Counted from the stretch's first letter, positions 1-5,446 are shown. The stretch is 5,799 bases of DNA from Chitinophagaceae bacterium (GCA_003455235.1 DMRT01000328.1:1-5799); one strand, 5' to 3'. The notes: generated from the sequence alone by a model not told the origin. Translations and numbers: made by a program.

Positions 1-484
1 GTATCTCCAGCAATACCTCCAGTTGCAATGACTTTGCAAAGGAAGCCAATTCTTTAACACGGTGCGGCGAAAGACACGTGGCTATCAATAAAATAACATC
101 GGCCCCCATGGCCCTCGATTCCGCCACCTGGTATTCATCGATGATAAAATCTTTCCGCAGGATGGGAATTTCATTCACCCTAGCCCGGCGAAGGTCATCT
201 GCTGAGCCGCCAAAAAAAAACGAATCCGTTAAAATGGACAAGCAGGAAGCTCCATAACCGGTATATGCGCCTGTTACTTCAACCACATCTGCCCGGTTGT
301 TGATGATTCCCTTCGATGGCGACTTCCGTTTAAACTCGGCAATAATACCTGTTTTTGTGTCATCCAGCAGGAAATGCTTCAGCGAAAGAACCGTTCTGCT
401 GAATACAGCGGAAAGAGGCGAATTCCGCTTCAGCGCTTCCACTTCCTTTTGTTTATGTTCAATTATTTTATCGAGGATATTCAT
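1..484 (-). CDS. trpC: Indole-3-glycerol phosphate synthase TrpC, 3' end missing
   Basis: This gene encodes indole-3-glycerol phosphate synthase, which decarboxylates and closes the ring of 1-(2-carboxyphenylamino)-1-deoxyribulose 5-phosphate in cytosolic Trp synthesis. Only the first 161 codons are present, against a usual length of about 260; the rest lies beyond the left edge. The start is ATG at 484-482, which shares one base with the trpD stop (TGATG). Visible family motifs are AEFKRKSPSKG (residues 49-59, with E50 and K52 matching the conserved Glu and Lys), SILTDSFFFGGS (83-94), PILRKDF (107-113, with K111 the probable catalytic lysine), GADVILLI (128-135) and LEVLLEI (155-161, with a conserved Glu at 160). 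The reading frame runs cleanly through a 9-base T run encoding FFF. No PRAI (TrpF) fusion can be judged because the C-terminus is missing. The identification is very secure. Confidence 0.96.
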   Translation of the reverse strand, partial: MNILDKIIEHKQKEVEALKRNSPLSAVFSRTVLSLKHFLLDDTKTGIIAEFKRKSPSKGIINNRADVVEVTGAYTGYGASCLSILTDSFFFGGSADDLRRARVNEIPILRKDFIIDEYQVAESRAMGADVILLIATCLSPHRVKELASFAKSLQLEVLLEI

Positions 485-1476
485 CAATTACTGCCGGTCA
501 GTTTTTGTAAAGATTCATAGGCTTTGCCACCCTCCAGGCTTTCCACTGCCCGCTGGTAACATTCTTCATAATCCCGGTATTGTCCGGTACACTGCAGCGC
601 CATTGCCGCATTGGCCAGCACCACCGCATTCTGTGCCCAGCTTCCTTCGCCTTTTATTATTTTCAAAAAGATGGCAGCTGCCTCCTCCACCGAGTTGCCT
701 CCGTGTATATCTGATGGATACACCATCCGTTTGCCCAGCTCCACGGCACTGAAAGTTCTTTCTCCCGACTGGGTGATCACCCGGGTATCGCCGGTTAATG
801 ATATTTCATCGTATCCATCCAGTGCATGAATGATGGTGAAGGCGCTGTTGCCCTGCTGCAGCAGGTAATTGTATATCCGCGCCATTTCCATGTTGTACAC
901 ACCCACCAGCTGGTACGTTGGCGATGCCGGGTTTACCAGGGGGCCCAGCATGTTAAAAAACGTACGGATGCCCAGGCTTTTCCGTACAGGCGCCACCGCC
1001 TTTAGCGCCGGGTGAAACAAGGGCGCATGCAGGAAACAGATATTCGCTTCTTCCAGCTCTTTCTTCAGCGCCGGTACATCTGCTTTGAATTGATATCCCA
1101 GTTGTTCCATTACGTTACTGGAACCACTGATGGAAGAAGCTCCGTAATTGCCATGCTTGGCCACTTTATTACCTGTGCCCGCTACAATAAAACAACTGAG
1201 TGTGGAGATATTGAATGTGTTTTTTCCATCGCCTCCCGTTCCCACAATGTCCATCACTTCATATTCATCCAGGTTAACCGGCACACAAAGTTCCAGCAAT
1301 GCATCCCGGAATCCCTGCAGTTCATCGATGGTGATGCTGCGCATGAGGTACACGGTAATAAATGCCGTGATCTCAGCTTCCCCGTACAGCTGGCGGGAGA
1401 TATTCAGCAATACCTCTTTTGCCTGTTCCCGTGAAAGGCTTTTATGCCCGAATAAATAGTTCAGTATCTCCTTCAT
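484..1476 (-). CDS. trpD: Anthranilate phosphoribosyltransferase TrpD
   Basis: This 330-residue protein transfers phosphoribose from PRPP to anthranilate, the second step of the Trp branch, in the cytosol. It has the usual length for a stand-alone TrpD and is not fused to a glutaminase domain. After a helical N-terminal part (residues 1-70) come the PRPP-binding motif GTGGDG (79-84), NIST (89-92), KHGN (107-110), the anthranilate-site region around R165, the signature MLGPLVNPA (176-184), and the acidic pair D223-E224 (GYDE) expected to bind magnesium. The ATG start overlaps the trpG stop in a 4-base ATGA junction, and its TGA stop overlaps the trpC start. Translation is therefore probably coupled through trpG-trpD-trpC. 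No key residue seems to be missing. Confidence 0.97.
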   Translation of the reverse strand: MKEILNYLFGHKSLSREQAKEVLLNISRQLYGEAEITAFITVYLMRSITIDELQGFRDALLELCVPVNLDEYEVMDIVGTGGDGKNTFNISTLSCFIVAGTGNKVAKHGNYGASSISGSSNVMEQLGYQFKADVPALKKELEEANICFLHAPLFHPALKAVAPVRKSLGIRTFFNMLGPLVNPASPTYQLVGVYNMEMARIYNYLLQQGNSAFTIIHALDGYDEISLTGDTRVITQSGERTFSAVELGKRMVYPSDIHGGNSVEEAAAIFLKIIKGEGSWAQNAVVLANAAMALQCTGQYRDYEECYQRAVESLEGGKAYESLQKLTGSN

Positions 1477-2042
1477 GCCGTTAACCAGTTTCGTATAATA
1501 GTTTCGCCATCGGGGGTAAGCACACTCTCCGGATGGAACTGCACCCCCTGCACGTCGTATTCTTTGTGCTGCAGCGCCATGATGTATCCATGTTCGTCTC
1601 TTGCCGTTACTTCAAGTACGTCCGGAAATCCTTCGTCACTAACAATCCAGCTATGGTAGCGCCCCGCTTCAATCGTTTCCGGTAGTCCGCGTAATATTTC
1701 CGACTCCTTATTCAATATGGTTACCGGTGTAGCCACTCCGTGATACACGGTGCTGAGGTTGATAAGCTTTCCACCAAATGCTTCTGCAATGGCCTGGTGG
1801 CCAAGACATACCCCCAGTATCGGTTTGGAAGCAGCGTATTTTTTTATCAGCGGCAGCAACAATCCTGCTTCTTCAGGTATACCGGGACCGGGTGATAAAA
1901 TAATCTTATCGTAGGTACCGATTTCATTCAAACTGATCTGGTCATTGCGGAATACATCTGCTTTCTCCCCCGTGATCTTTTCAACAAGGTGCACCAGGTT
2001 ATAGGTGAATGAATCGTAGTTATCGAAAACAAGTATTTTCAT
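1473..2042 (-). CDS. trpG: Anthranilate synthase glutamine amidotransferase subunit TrpG
   Basis: This 189-residue class I glutamine amidotransferase supplies ammonia to TrpE for anthranilate synthesis. The sequence starts with the typical ILVFDNYDSFTYNL (residues 3-16). It has the oxyanion region SPGPG (50-54), the nucleophile elbow GVCLGHQ with C79, and QFHPES with H170 and E172, so the Cys-His-Glu triad is intact. In some bacteria the same subunit also serves PabB in folate synthesis; whether it does so here cannot be seen. The ATG is preceded directly by a run of A with no Shine-Dalgarno sequence, which is normal for Bacteroidota. It follows trpE after about 100 bp containing heptad repeats and overlaps trpD by 4 bases. 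Confidence 0.97.
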   Translation of the reverse strand: MKILVFDNYDSFTYNLVHLVEKITGEKADVFRNDQISLNEIGTYDKIILSPGPGIPEEAGLLLPLIKKYAASKPILGVCLGHQAIAEAFGGKLINLSTVYHGVATPVTILNKESEILRGLPETIEAGRYHSWIVSDEGFPDVLEVTARDEHGYIMALQHKEYDVQGVQFHPESVLTPDGETIIRNWLTA

Positions 2043-2051
2043 TTTTTTTTT

Positions 2052-2146
2052 GGTTTAGTGGTTTAGAGTTTAGGGTTCATAGAAGATGATTCGCACCGCA
2101 TGCTCTTTCTTAACCATCAACCATGAACTATTAACTATTAACCATC
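2052..2146. repeat. Two facing arrays of degenerate 7-bp units between trpE and trpG
   Basis: The right arm (2112-2146) is five head-to-tail heptamers of the form AAC[C/T]AT[C/G/T]: AACCATC, AACCATG, AACTATT, AACTATT, AACCATC. The left arm (2052-2080) is GGTTTAG, TGGTTTAG, AGTTTAG, GGTTCAT, that is, related units in inverted orientation. The arms are therefore imperfect reverse complements separated by about 31 bp, and the transcript could fold into a long, mismatched AU-rich stem-loop. The last right-arm unit overlaps the trpE stop codon (2147-2145). The element is followed in the direction of transcription by A10 and not T, so it is not an intrinsic terminator. Its function is unknown; it could be a short tandem repeat family of the genome or an mRNA-stability element. 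Confidence 0.75.
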
Positions 2147-3563
2147 ATCCTATCGTTTGCGCCAGTTCAATTGCCTGTTTTAATGCATTCAATTTATTAT
2201 TCACTTCCTGCAGTTCATTTTCGGGCACGCTTGCCGCCACTACCCCGGCACCAGCCTGGTATATGAGCGTATTATTCCGGCTCAGGAAAGTACGGATCAT
2301 AATGGCGTGGTTGATGCGCTGATCGAACCCGATAAAACCGATGGCACCGCCATAATATCCCCGGGCAGCCGTTTCATACTCATTGATCAGCTGCATGGCC
2401 CTGATTTTAGGAGCACCACTGAGGGTTCCGGCGGGAAATGTTGCAGCCAGCAGCCTGAAAGGATTTACACCGGCATCCACCCTGCCCGTTACTTCACTTA
2501 CCAGGTGAATAACATGGCTATAATAATTTATTTTTTTGAATTGCGATACCTCCACATGGCTGCACATGCGGCTGAGATCATTTCTTGCCAGGTCTACCAG
2601 CATCACGTGTTCGGCATTTTCTTTTTCATCCTGCTTCAACTGGTTGGCCAGCATCTCATCTTTCTCATCATCGCCGGTTCTCCGGAAAGTTCCGGCAATG
2701 GGATGCATGATGGCCAGGCCCTTATCTACGATCAACTGGCTTTCTGGAGAAGAACCCATTAGTTTATAATCTCCATAATCAAAATAAAACAGGTAGGGAC
2801 TGGGGTTGATACTGCGCAGCGCCCGGTACACATTGAATTCATCACCGGAAAAGAGTTGCTGAAAGCGCCGGCTGAGCACCACCTGGAATACATCACCGCG
2901 GTAACAGGCTGCCATTCCCTTCTTCACCATGTCAACGTATTGCGCATCGCTGATGCCAGCTGTTTCCTGTCCACGGGCCCGGAACGGAAACACGGGCACA
3001 TCCCGGTTGCGGATCAGGCTTTCTATAACGGCAAGTTCACTGACTGTACCCCGGGTATGATTTTCACAAATGAACAACTCATCTTTATAATGATTGATGG
3101 CGATCACGTATTGATAGAGCCGGTACCGCATCAAAGGAATTTCGTTTTCCTGTTTATCCAAAGGAGATAAACGGAGGTCTTCAAAAAACTGTATGGCATC
3201 ATAACTGCTGTATCCAAACAATCCCTGCGCCACGTTGACTGGTTTGGGCGCCGCTTCTTTTACCTGGAAGCGTTGCATAAATTCCCAAAGCAGTGTGGGT
3301 ACCTCTCCTGGCCTGGGGATGCTGATCCTTTCGGCCTCTTCCCCGGGCAGTTTAAATTCCATTACAATAGGGTTGCTGATCTCAATACCTGCAATGGCAT
3401 TGATACCAATAAAGGAATAACTGTTCTCCCCGGCATGGAAATCGGTGCTTTCAAGCAGGATGGTATCCCGGAACCGGTCACGCAACCGCAGGTAAATACC
3501 TACCGGTGTGTACACATCGGCAAGAAGTTTTTTAAAAGTTGTATGTATTTCTATTTTTTTCAT
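2145..3563 (-). CDS. trpE: Anthranilate synthase component I TrpE
   Basis: This 472-residue chorismate-utilising enzyme is the large subunit of anthranilate synthase; with TrpG it converts chorismate and glutamine to anthranilate and pyruvate. The N-terminal domain carries LLES (36-39), the segment linked to Trp feedback binding in known TrpE proteins. NPSPYLF (253-259) is the second part of that site. The catalytic domain shows GSSPE (270-274), PIAGT (288-292), DEKENAEHVMLVDLARND (312-329), FPAGTLSGAPK (376-386) and QAGAGVVAASVPE (436-448). The Ala in PIAGT favours TrpE over PabB, which usually has Lys there. The ATG at 3563-3561 gives the full expected N-terminus and has an AGAGG-like Shine-Dalgarno sequence just upstream. 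It is the first structural gene behind the attenuator and is probably also feedback-inhibited by Trp. Confidence 0.96.
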   Translation of the reverse strand: MKKIEIHTTFKKLLADVYTPVGIYLRLRDRFRDTILLESTDFHAGENSYSFIGINAIAGIEISNPIVMEFKLPGEEAERISIPRPGEVPTLLWEFMQRFQVKEAAPKPVNVAQGLFGYSSYDAIQFFEDLRLSPLDKQENEIPLMRYRLYQYVIAINHYKDELFICENHTRGTVSELAVIESLIRNRDVPVFPFRARGQETAGISDAQYVDMVKKGMAACYRGDVFQVVLSRRFQQLFSGDEFNVYRALRSINPSPYLFYFDYGDYKLMGSSPESQLIVDKGLAIMHPIAGTFRRTGDDEKDEMLANQLKQDEKENAEHVMLVDLARNDLSRMCSHVEVSQFKKINYYSHVIHLVSEVTGRVDAGVNPFRLLAATFPAGTLSGAPKIRAMQLINEYETAARGYYGGAIGFIGFDQRINHAIMIRTFLSRNNTLIYQAGAGVVAASVPENELQEVNNKLNALKQAIELAQTIG

Positions 3564-3691
3564 GCCTCTTTCCCCTAAAGGTGAACTTAGATGGTTGATT
3601 AATAAAACCCGGTTACTTAATAAATTTTCCGGCTTCCGCTGGTAACAATACCGTTATAAAGTATTTCCTTAAATCCCCGTTCAGACCATGT
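3564..3691 (-). promoter_or_regulatory. trpE leader segment between attenuator and start codon
   Basis: These 128 bp lie between the attenuator T run and the trpE ATG. No ORF of interest, tRNA-like or T-box-like motif is visible. The last bases before the ATG read GGGGAAAGAGGC on the minus strand, giving an AGAGG about 2 bases from the start codon. That is an SD-like sequence, unusual for this phylum and unlike the A-rich starts of trpL and trpG. It may help trpE to initiate independently of upstream translation. Confidence 0.5.
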
Positions 3692-3720
3692 AAAAAGCCC
3701 CGCACTTTCGTGTCGGGGCC
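3692..3720 (-). terminator. trp attenuator: intrinsic terminator of the leader (strands 3:4)
   Basis: Read on the minus strand, this is a GC-rich hairpin followed by TTTTT (3696-3692). GCCCCG (3719-3714) pairs with CGGGGC (3702-3697). After one bulged base (3713), CAC (3712-3710) pairs with GTG (3705-3703), closing a GAAA tetraloop (3709-3706). On the plus strand the hairpin is followed by CCTTATAT rather than a T run, so it terminates leftward transcription, meaning transcripts heading into trpE. It lies between trpL and trpE, about 130 bp before the trpE start, which is the position of an attenuator and not of an end-of-operon terminator. Confidence 0.92.
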
Positions 3721-3761
3721 TTATATAAGTTGGATACCTGTAATAACAGCACGGCGACACG
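3709..3761 (-). promoter_or_regulatory. trp leader antiterminator (strands 2:3)
   Basis: Minus-strand CGTGTCG (3761-3755), which begins on the base after the trpL stop codon, is perfectly complementary to CGACACG (3715-3709). The latter contains the CAC and CG of the terminator's 5' arm. The 7-bp pairing encloses 39 bases and cannot coexist with the full terminator hairpin. A ribosome stalled at the Trp codons (3785-3777) would leave 3761-3755 free and favour this antiterminator; a ribosome reaching the TGA would cover it and let the terminator form. The pairing is seen in the sequence; the switching is inferred from the classical trp attenuation model. Confidence 0.82.
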
Positions 3762-3790
3762 TCAGACTTTTGTCTGCCACCACCAGCCGT
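3751..3790 (-). promoter_or_regulatory. Leader 1:2 (pause/protector) hairpin
   Basis: Within the distal half of trpL, CAGAC (3776-3772) and GTCTG (3767-3763) form a perfect 5-bp stem with an AAAA loop, directly after the three Trp codons. An outer pairing, ACGGC (3790-3786) with GCCGT (3755-3751), would enclose the Trp codons and the antiterminator strand 3761-3755. Together these resemble the 1:2 structure of classical trp leaders, which sequesters strand 2 when no ribosome is translating and so favours termination. The inner stem is clear; the outer one is only 5 bp and encloses unpaired bases. Confidence 0.6.
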
Positions 3791-3815
3791 TGTTATTTGT
3801 ATTGATCAGTTTCAT
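3762..3815 (-). CDS. trpL: Trp leader peptide TrpL (17 aa, three consecutive Trp codons)
   Basis: This short ORF, ATG at 3815-3813 and TGA at 3764-3762, encodes MKLINTNNNGWWWQTKV. Codons 11-13 are TGG TGG TGG (3785-3777). Trp is a rare residue and trpE is the first gene downstream, so three Trp codons in a row are strong evidence for a regulatory leader peptide that senses charged tRNA-Trp. Its stop codon directly abuts the antiterminator strand (3761-3755), and a terminator lies about 40 bases further on, as ribosome-mediated attenuation requires. The peptide itself probably has no function. No Shine-Dalgarno sequence precedes the ATG, only an A-rich stretch, which is normal in this phylum. 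The ORF is too short for routine gene finding. Confidence 0.92.
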   Translation of the reverse strand: MKLINTNNNGWWWQTKV

Positions 3816-3823
3816 TTGTATTG
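3795..3823. repeat. 10-bp direct repeat around the trpL start
   Basis: The plus-strand sequence ATTTGTATTG occurs perfectly at 3795-3804 and again at 3814-3823, a 19-bp period. One copy spans the trpL start codon and the other lies in codons 4-7 of the leader peptide. The second copy continues into CAAAT, forming the inverted repeat ATTTG-N5-CAAAT. It could be a duplication or a pair of protein-binding half sites; nothing else in the window resolves this. Confidence 0.6.
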
Positions 3824-3886
3824 CAAATATGTAGACAAATCAGTTACCAAAAAAACTTTTTTAGTAAATTGAATAAATTTTACACA
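3816..3886. promoter_or_regulatory. Shared divergent promoter region, trp leader versus GNAT gene
   Basis: Only 71 AT-rich bp separate the trpL start (3815, minus) from the GNAT start (3887, plus), so promoters for both directions must overlap here or reach into the coding regions. On the plus strand, TAAATTTT (3874-3881) is near the TAnnTTTG pattern, but it sits too close to the ATG to be a confident promoter. The region includes the inverted repeat ATTTG-N5-CAAAT (3814-3828), which overlaps the trpL start codon. Confidence 0.5.
3824..3851 (-). promoter_or_regulatory. Possible Bacteroidota-type promoter for the trp leader
   Basis: On the minus strand there is TTTG (3851-3848) and, 16 bases further, CATATTTG (3831-3824). 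This resembles the Bacteroidota sigma-ABfr pattern of TTTG near -33 and TAnnTTTG near -7, with one mismatch. The spacing is slightly short, and the implied start would leave only a few bases of 5' UTR before the trpL ATG at 3815. An almost leaderless start is possible, but a different promoter somewhat further upstream, inside the 3852-3900 stretch, is a fair alternative. Confidence 0.35.
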
Positions 3887-4177
3887 ATGCTGATACAACA
3901 GGAACAGAACGGGAACAAGGGTTCTTTTTACGTGGAGGAAAACGGAAAACGACTGGCGGAAATGACCTACTCTATGACCGGCACCGACCTGATGATTATT
4001 GACCATACAGAAGTATCGGATGAACTAAGGGGCAGGAATGTGGGATACCAGCTGGTGCAGGCTGCCGTGGAATATGCCCGGGCCAACCCCATGAAAATAT
4101 TGCCGCTTTGTCCTTTTGCAAACGCCGTATTCAAAAAGAAAGCAGCGGAGTTTGCCGATGTGCTGAGGCCGAAATAA
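3887..4177 (+). CDS. Small GNAT-fold N-acetyltransferase-like protein (COG2388 / YjdJ type)
   Basis: This 96-residue protein belongs to the minimal GNAT family (COG2388, Acetyltransf_CG type, which also includes animal NATD1). Recognition rests on MIIDHTEVSDELRGRNVGYQLVQ (residues 36-58) followed by AVEYARANPMKILPLCPFANAVFKKK (60-85), the typical order of this family with its conserved PLCPF segment and Cys75. The acyl-CoA loop is RGRNVG (48-53), with Asn51 where a classical R/Q-x-x-G-x-G loop has glycine. The substrate is unknown. The ATG at 3887 was chosen over an in-frame TTG at 3821, because the family is about 90-100 residues long and the extra 22 residues look like translated promoter DNA. 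It is divergent from trpL and is followed after 24 bp by the SDR-like gene. Confidence is high for the family and nil for the target. Confidence 0.88.
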   Translation: MLIQQEQNGNKGSFYVEENGKRLAEMTYSMTGTDLMIIDHTEVSDELRGRNVGYQLVQAAVEYARANPMKILPLCPFANAVFKKKAAEFADVLRPK

Positions 4178-4201
4178 ATTACCTTCATCAAAACAATCAA
4201 C

Positions 4202-4831
4202 GTGAATCTTATTGTATTCGGTGCCACCGGGCTGGTGGGTAAACAACTGGTTCAGCAGGCCCTGTTCAACGGTCATCATGTACGGGCATTCGGCCGGAAT
4301 GTATTTACCACCGATTTTCTGCAAACAGATGGACTGGAACTGGTACAGGGCGCCCTCTTTGATGCCACTGAAGTATACAACGCCATCAAGGGCTGCGACG
4401 CCGTTCTCTCCGCCATTGGTGGCGGCACCGACGGAACCGACAAAACCCGTACACTCGGCATGAAGAACATCATTACCCAGATGAAAAAAGCCGGGGTAAA
4501 CCGCATCCTCGCCATTGGGGCTGTGGGGATACTGGATGCAGAAAACGGAGCCATGCTGATGGAACAGGATGACTATCCACCCGAATACCTGGCGGTTGGA
4601 CTGGAACATAAAAAGGCATATGAACTACTGAATGAAAGCGGACTCAGGTGGACGATCGTTTGCCCGGCAGATATCCGCAACGAAGGGCCAACCGGCCACT
4701 ACGTTACTGTTGCCGGTCACCCGCCGGCATCCGGTAGCGGAACAATCAATGCCGGTGACCTTGCCCTGTTTATGCTGAATGAAGTCACGAAGAATGAATT
4801 CATCAACCGCCGGGTTGGCATTAGTAATTAA
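4202..4831 (+). CDS. NAD(P)-binding SDR/NmrA-like oxidoreductase
   Basis: This 209-residue protein has an atypical short-chain dehydrogenase (NAD(P)H-binding, PF13460-like) fold, akin to the biliverdin reductase B/YwnB group. The first strand and dinucleotide loop are LIVFGATGLVG, with the G-x-x-G-x-x-G motif at residues 7-13. Arg32 after the second strand (AFGRN) would suit the NADP 2'-phosphate. DAVLSAIGGG (66-75) and RILAIGAVGI (101-110) are strands 4 and 5, and LRWTIVCPADI (148-158) matches the usual TIVRP segment. No Tyr-x-x-x-Lys catalytic pair in the classical position is evident, so a reductase activity is not assured; it could be a redox sensor. The start is GTG at 4202: the first Rossmann strand begins immediately, and no upstream ATG exists in frame after the preceding stop. 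It lies 24 bp after the GNAT gene and 7 bp before the next gene. Confidence 0.85.
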   Translation: MNLIVFGATGLVGKQLVQQALFNGHHVRAFGRNVFTTDFLQTDGLELVQGALFDATEVYNAIKGCDAVLSAIGGGTDGTDKTRTLGMKNIITQMKKAGVNRILAIGAVGILDAENGAMLMEQDDYPPEYLAVGLEHKKAYELLNESGLRWTIVCPADIRNEGPTGHYVTVAGHPPASGSGTINAGDLALFMLNEVTKNEFINRRVGISN

Positions 4832-4838
4832 ATAAATC

Positions 4839-5396
4839 ATGGTTACACTTAACTACACGTTTTCAAAAGAAGATTACACGAGATATTACCAGCAGGTAAC
4901 CCTTTATTCGCCGGGCAAAAGAAAAGCCATTATCATGGCCTGGCTGAAACGCTTTGCCTTTTTCACCGCCATGCTGCTGCTGATAAAATTCTCAGGCCGT
5001 GAAGTCACACTTGACCTTTATTTTTTCTTCAGCCTTTTCATCCTCTTTGCCATTTACATCATTCCCCTGTTTGAACTGCCCGCCATTCACCGGAAGAATG
5101 CACGGGCTTTTATTGACGATCCGCTCAGTCACAATTTTTTCACAGACTATGAAGTCGGCATTTCCGATACCGGGATCAGCATGAAAGGAGGATTGACCGA
5201 ATCAAAGTTTCAATGGGGCAGCATCGTAAAAAAAGAAGAGAATGACCAGCACTATTATTTATTCATCAACAGTCAGCAGGCCATTGTATTACCCAAGCGG
5301 TCGCTATCACTGGCCGGTGATAAACAGGAGCTGGAACGGTTCTTTGCCCAACATCTTTCTTTTGAAGCAGAGATCGGTCACCTGCTGAAAGATTGA
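4839..5396 (+). CDS. Two-helix membrane protein with YcxB-like C-terminal domain
   Basis: This 185-residue protein of unknown function has a soluble N-terminus (1-30), two predicted membrane helices (about 31-50 and 58-78), a basic/polar turn (HRKNAR, 84-89) and a C-terminal domain of about 100 residues. The order of helix pair and C-terminal domain, with GISDTGIS (107-114), a central W126-G-S-I-V and the late IVLPKRSL (149-156), matches the YcxB-like family (PF14317 type). Members are probably anchored in the inner membrane with the C-terminal domain in the cytoplasm. No catalytic residue can be pointed to. The ATG lies 7 bp after the stop of the SDR gene, with AT-rich sequence and no Shine-Dalgarno in front. 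This spacing argues for cotranscription, but the partners share no obvious pathway. Confidence 0.8.
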   Translation: MVTLNYTFSKEDYTRYYQQVTLYSPGKRKAIIMAWLKRFAFFTAMLLLIKFSGREVTLDLYFFFSLFILFAIYIIPLFELPAIHRKNARAFIDDPLSHNFFTDYEVGISDTGISMKGGLTESKFQWGSIVKKEENDQHYYLFINSQQAIVLPKRSLSLAGDKQELERFFAQHLSFEAEIGHLLKD

Positions 5397-5446
5397 TTCC
5401 GTTTACTGAAAATGCATTCACATTAATACAAATACTAAACAACAAA

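Noticed and set aside
212..220. A9 homopolymer in trpC as a possible frameshift or pseudogene signal
   Set aside because: The frame before and after the run gives continuous canonical TrpC sequence, and the spacing between LTD and GGS equals that of other TrpC proteins, so the run simply encodes FFF.
297..752. Plus-strand 151-codon ORF across the trpC/trpD junction
   Set aside because: It is antisense to two clearly recognisable trp genes, its translation is low-complexity Ser/Pro-rich without family features, and it has no start context.
3692..3720. The hairpin as a terminator for plus-strand transcription or as a bidirectional terminator
   Set aside because: On the plus strand the stem is followed by CCTTATAT without a T run, and no plus-strand gene lies upstream to be terminated.
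3564..3823. T-box or other riboswitch upstream of trpE
   Set aside because: No T-box-like conserved sequence or specifier-loop architecture could be seen, whereas the Trp-rich leader peptide and alternative stems fully account for a regulatory leader.
3821..3886. Extended GNAT protein starting from TTG at 3821
   Set aside because: The 22 additional residues are not family-like, TTG is a poor start, and the ATG at 3887 gives the usual length for COG2388 proteins.
3812..4006. Minus-strand 64-codon ORF across the divergent promoter region
   Set aside because: It overlaps the GNAT coding region and the trpL start in another frame, and its translation shows no recognisable features; trpL explains the transcript better.
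4025..4609. Minus-strand 194-codon ORF opposite the GNAT and SDR genes
   Set aside because: Both overlapped plus-strand genes show conserved family motifs; the antisense translation resembles no protein family I know and has no promoter or start signal.
5397..5446. Terminator between the YcxB-like gene and the S9 peptidase gene
   Set aside because: No stem-loop with a following T run is visible in the 50 bp, so it stays open whether the peptidase gene is read through from upstream or has its own promoter.
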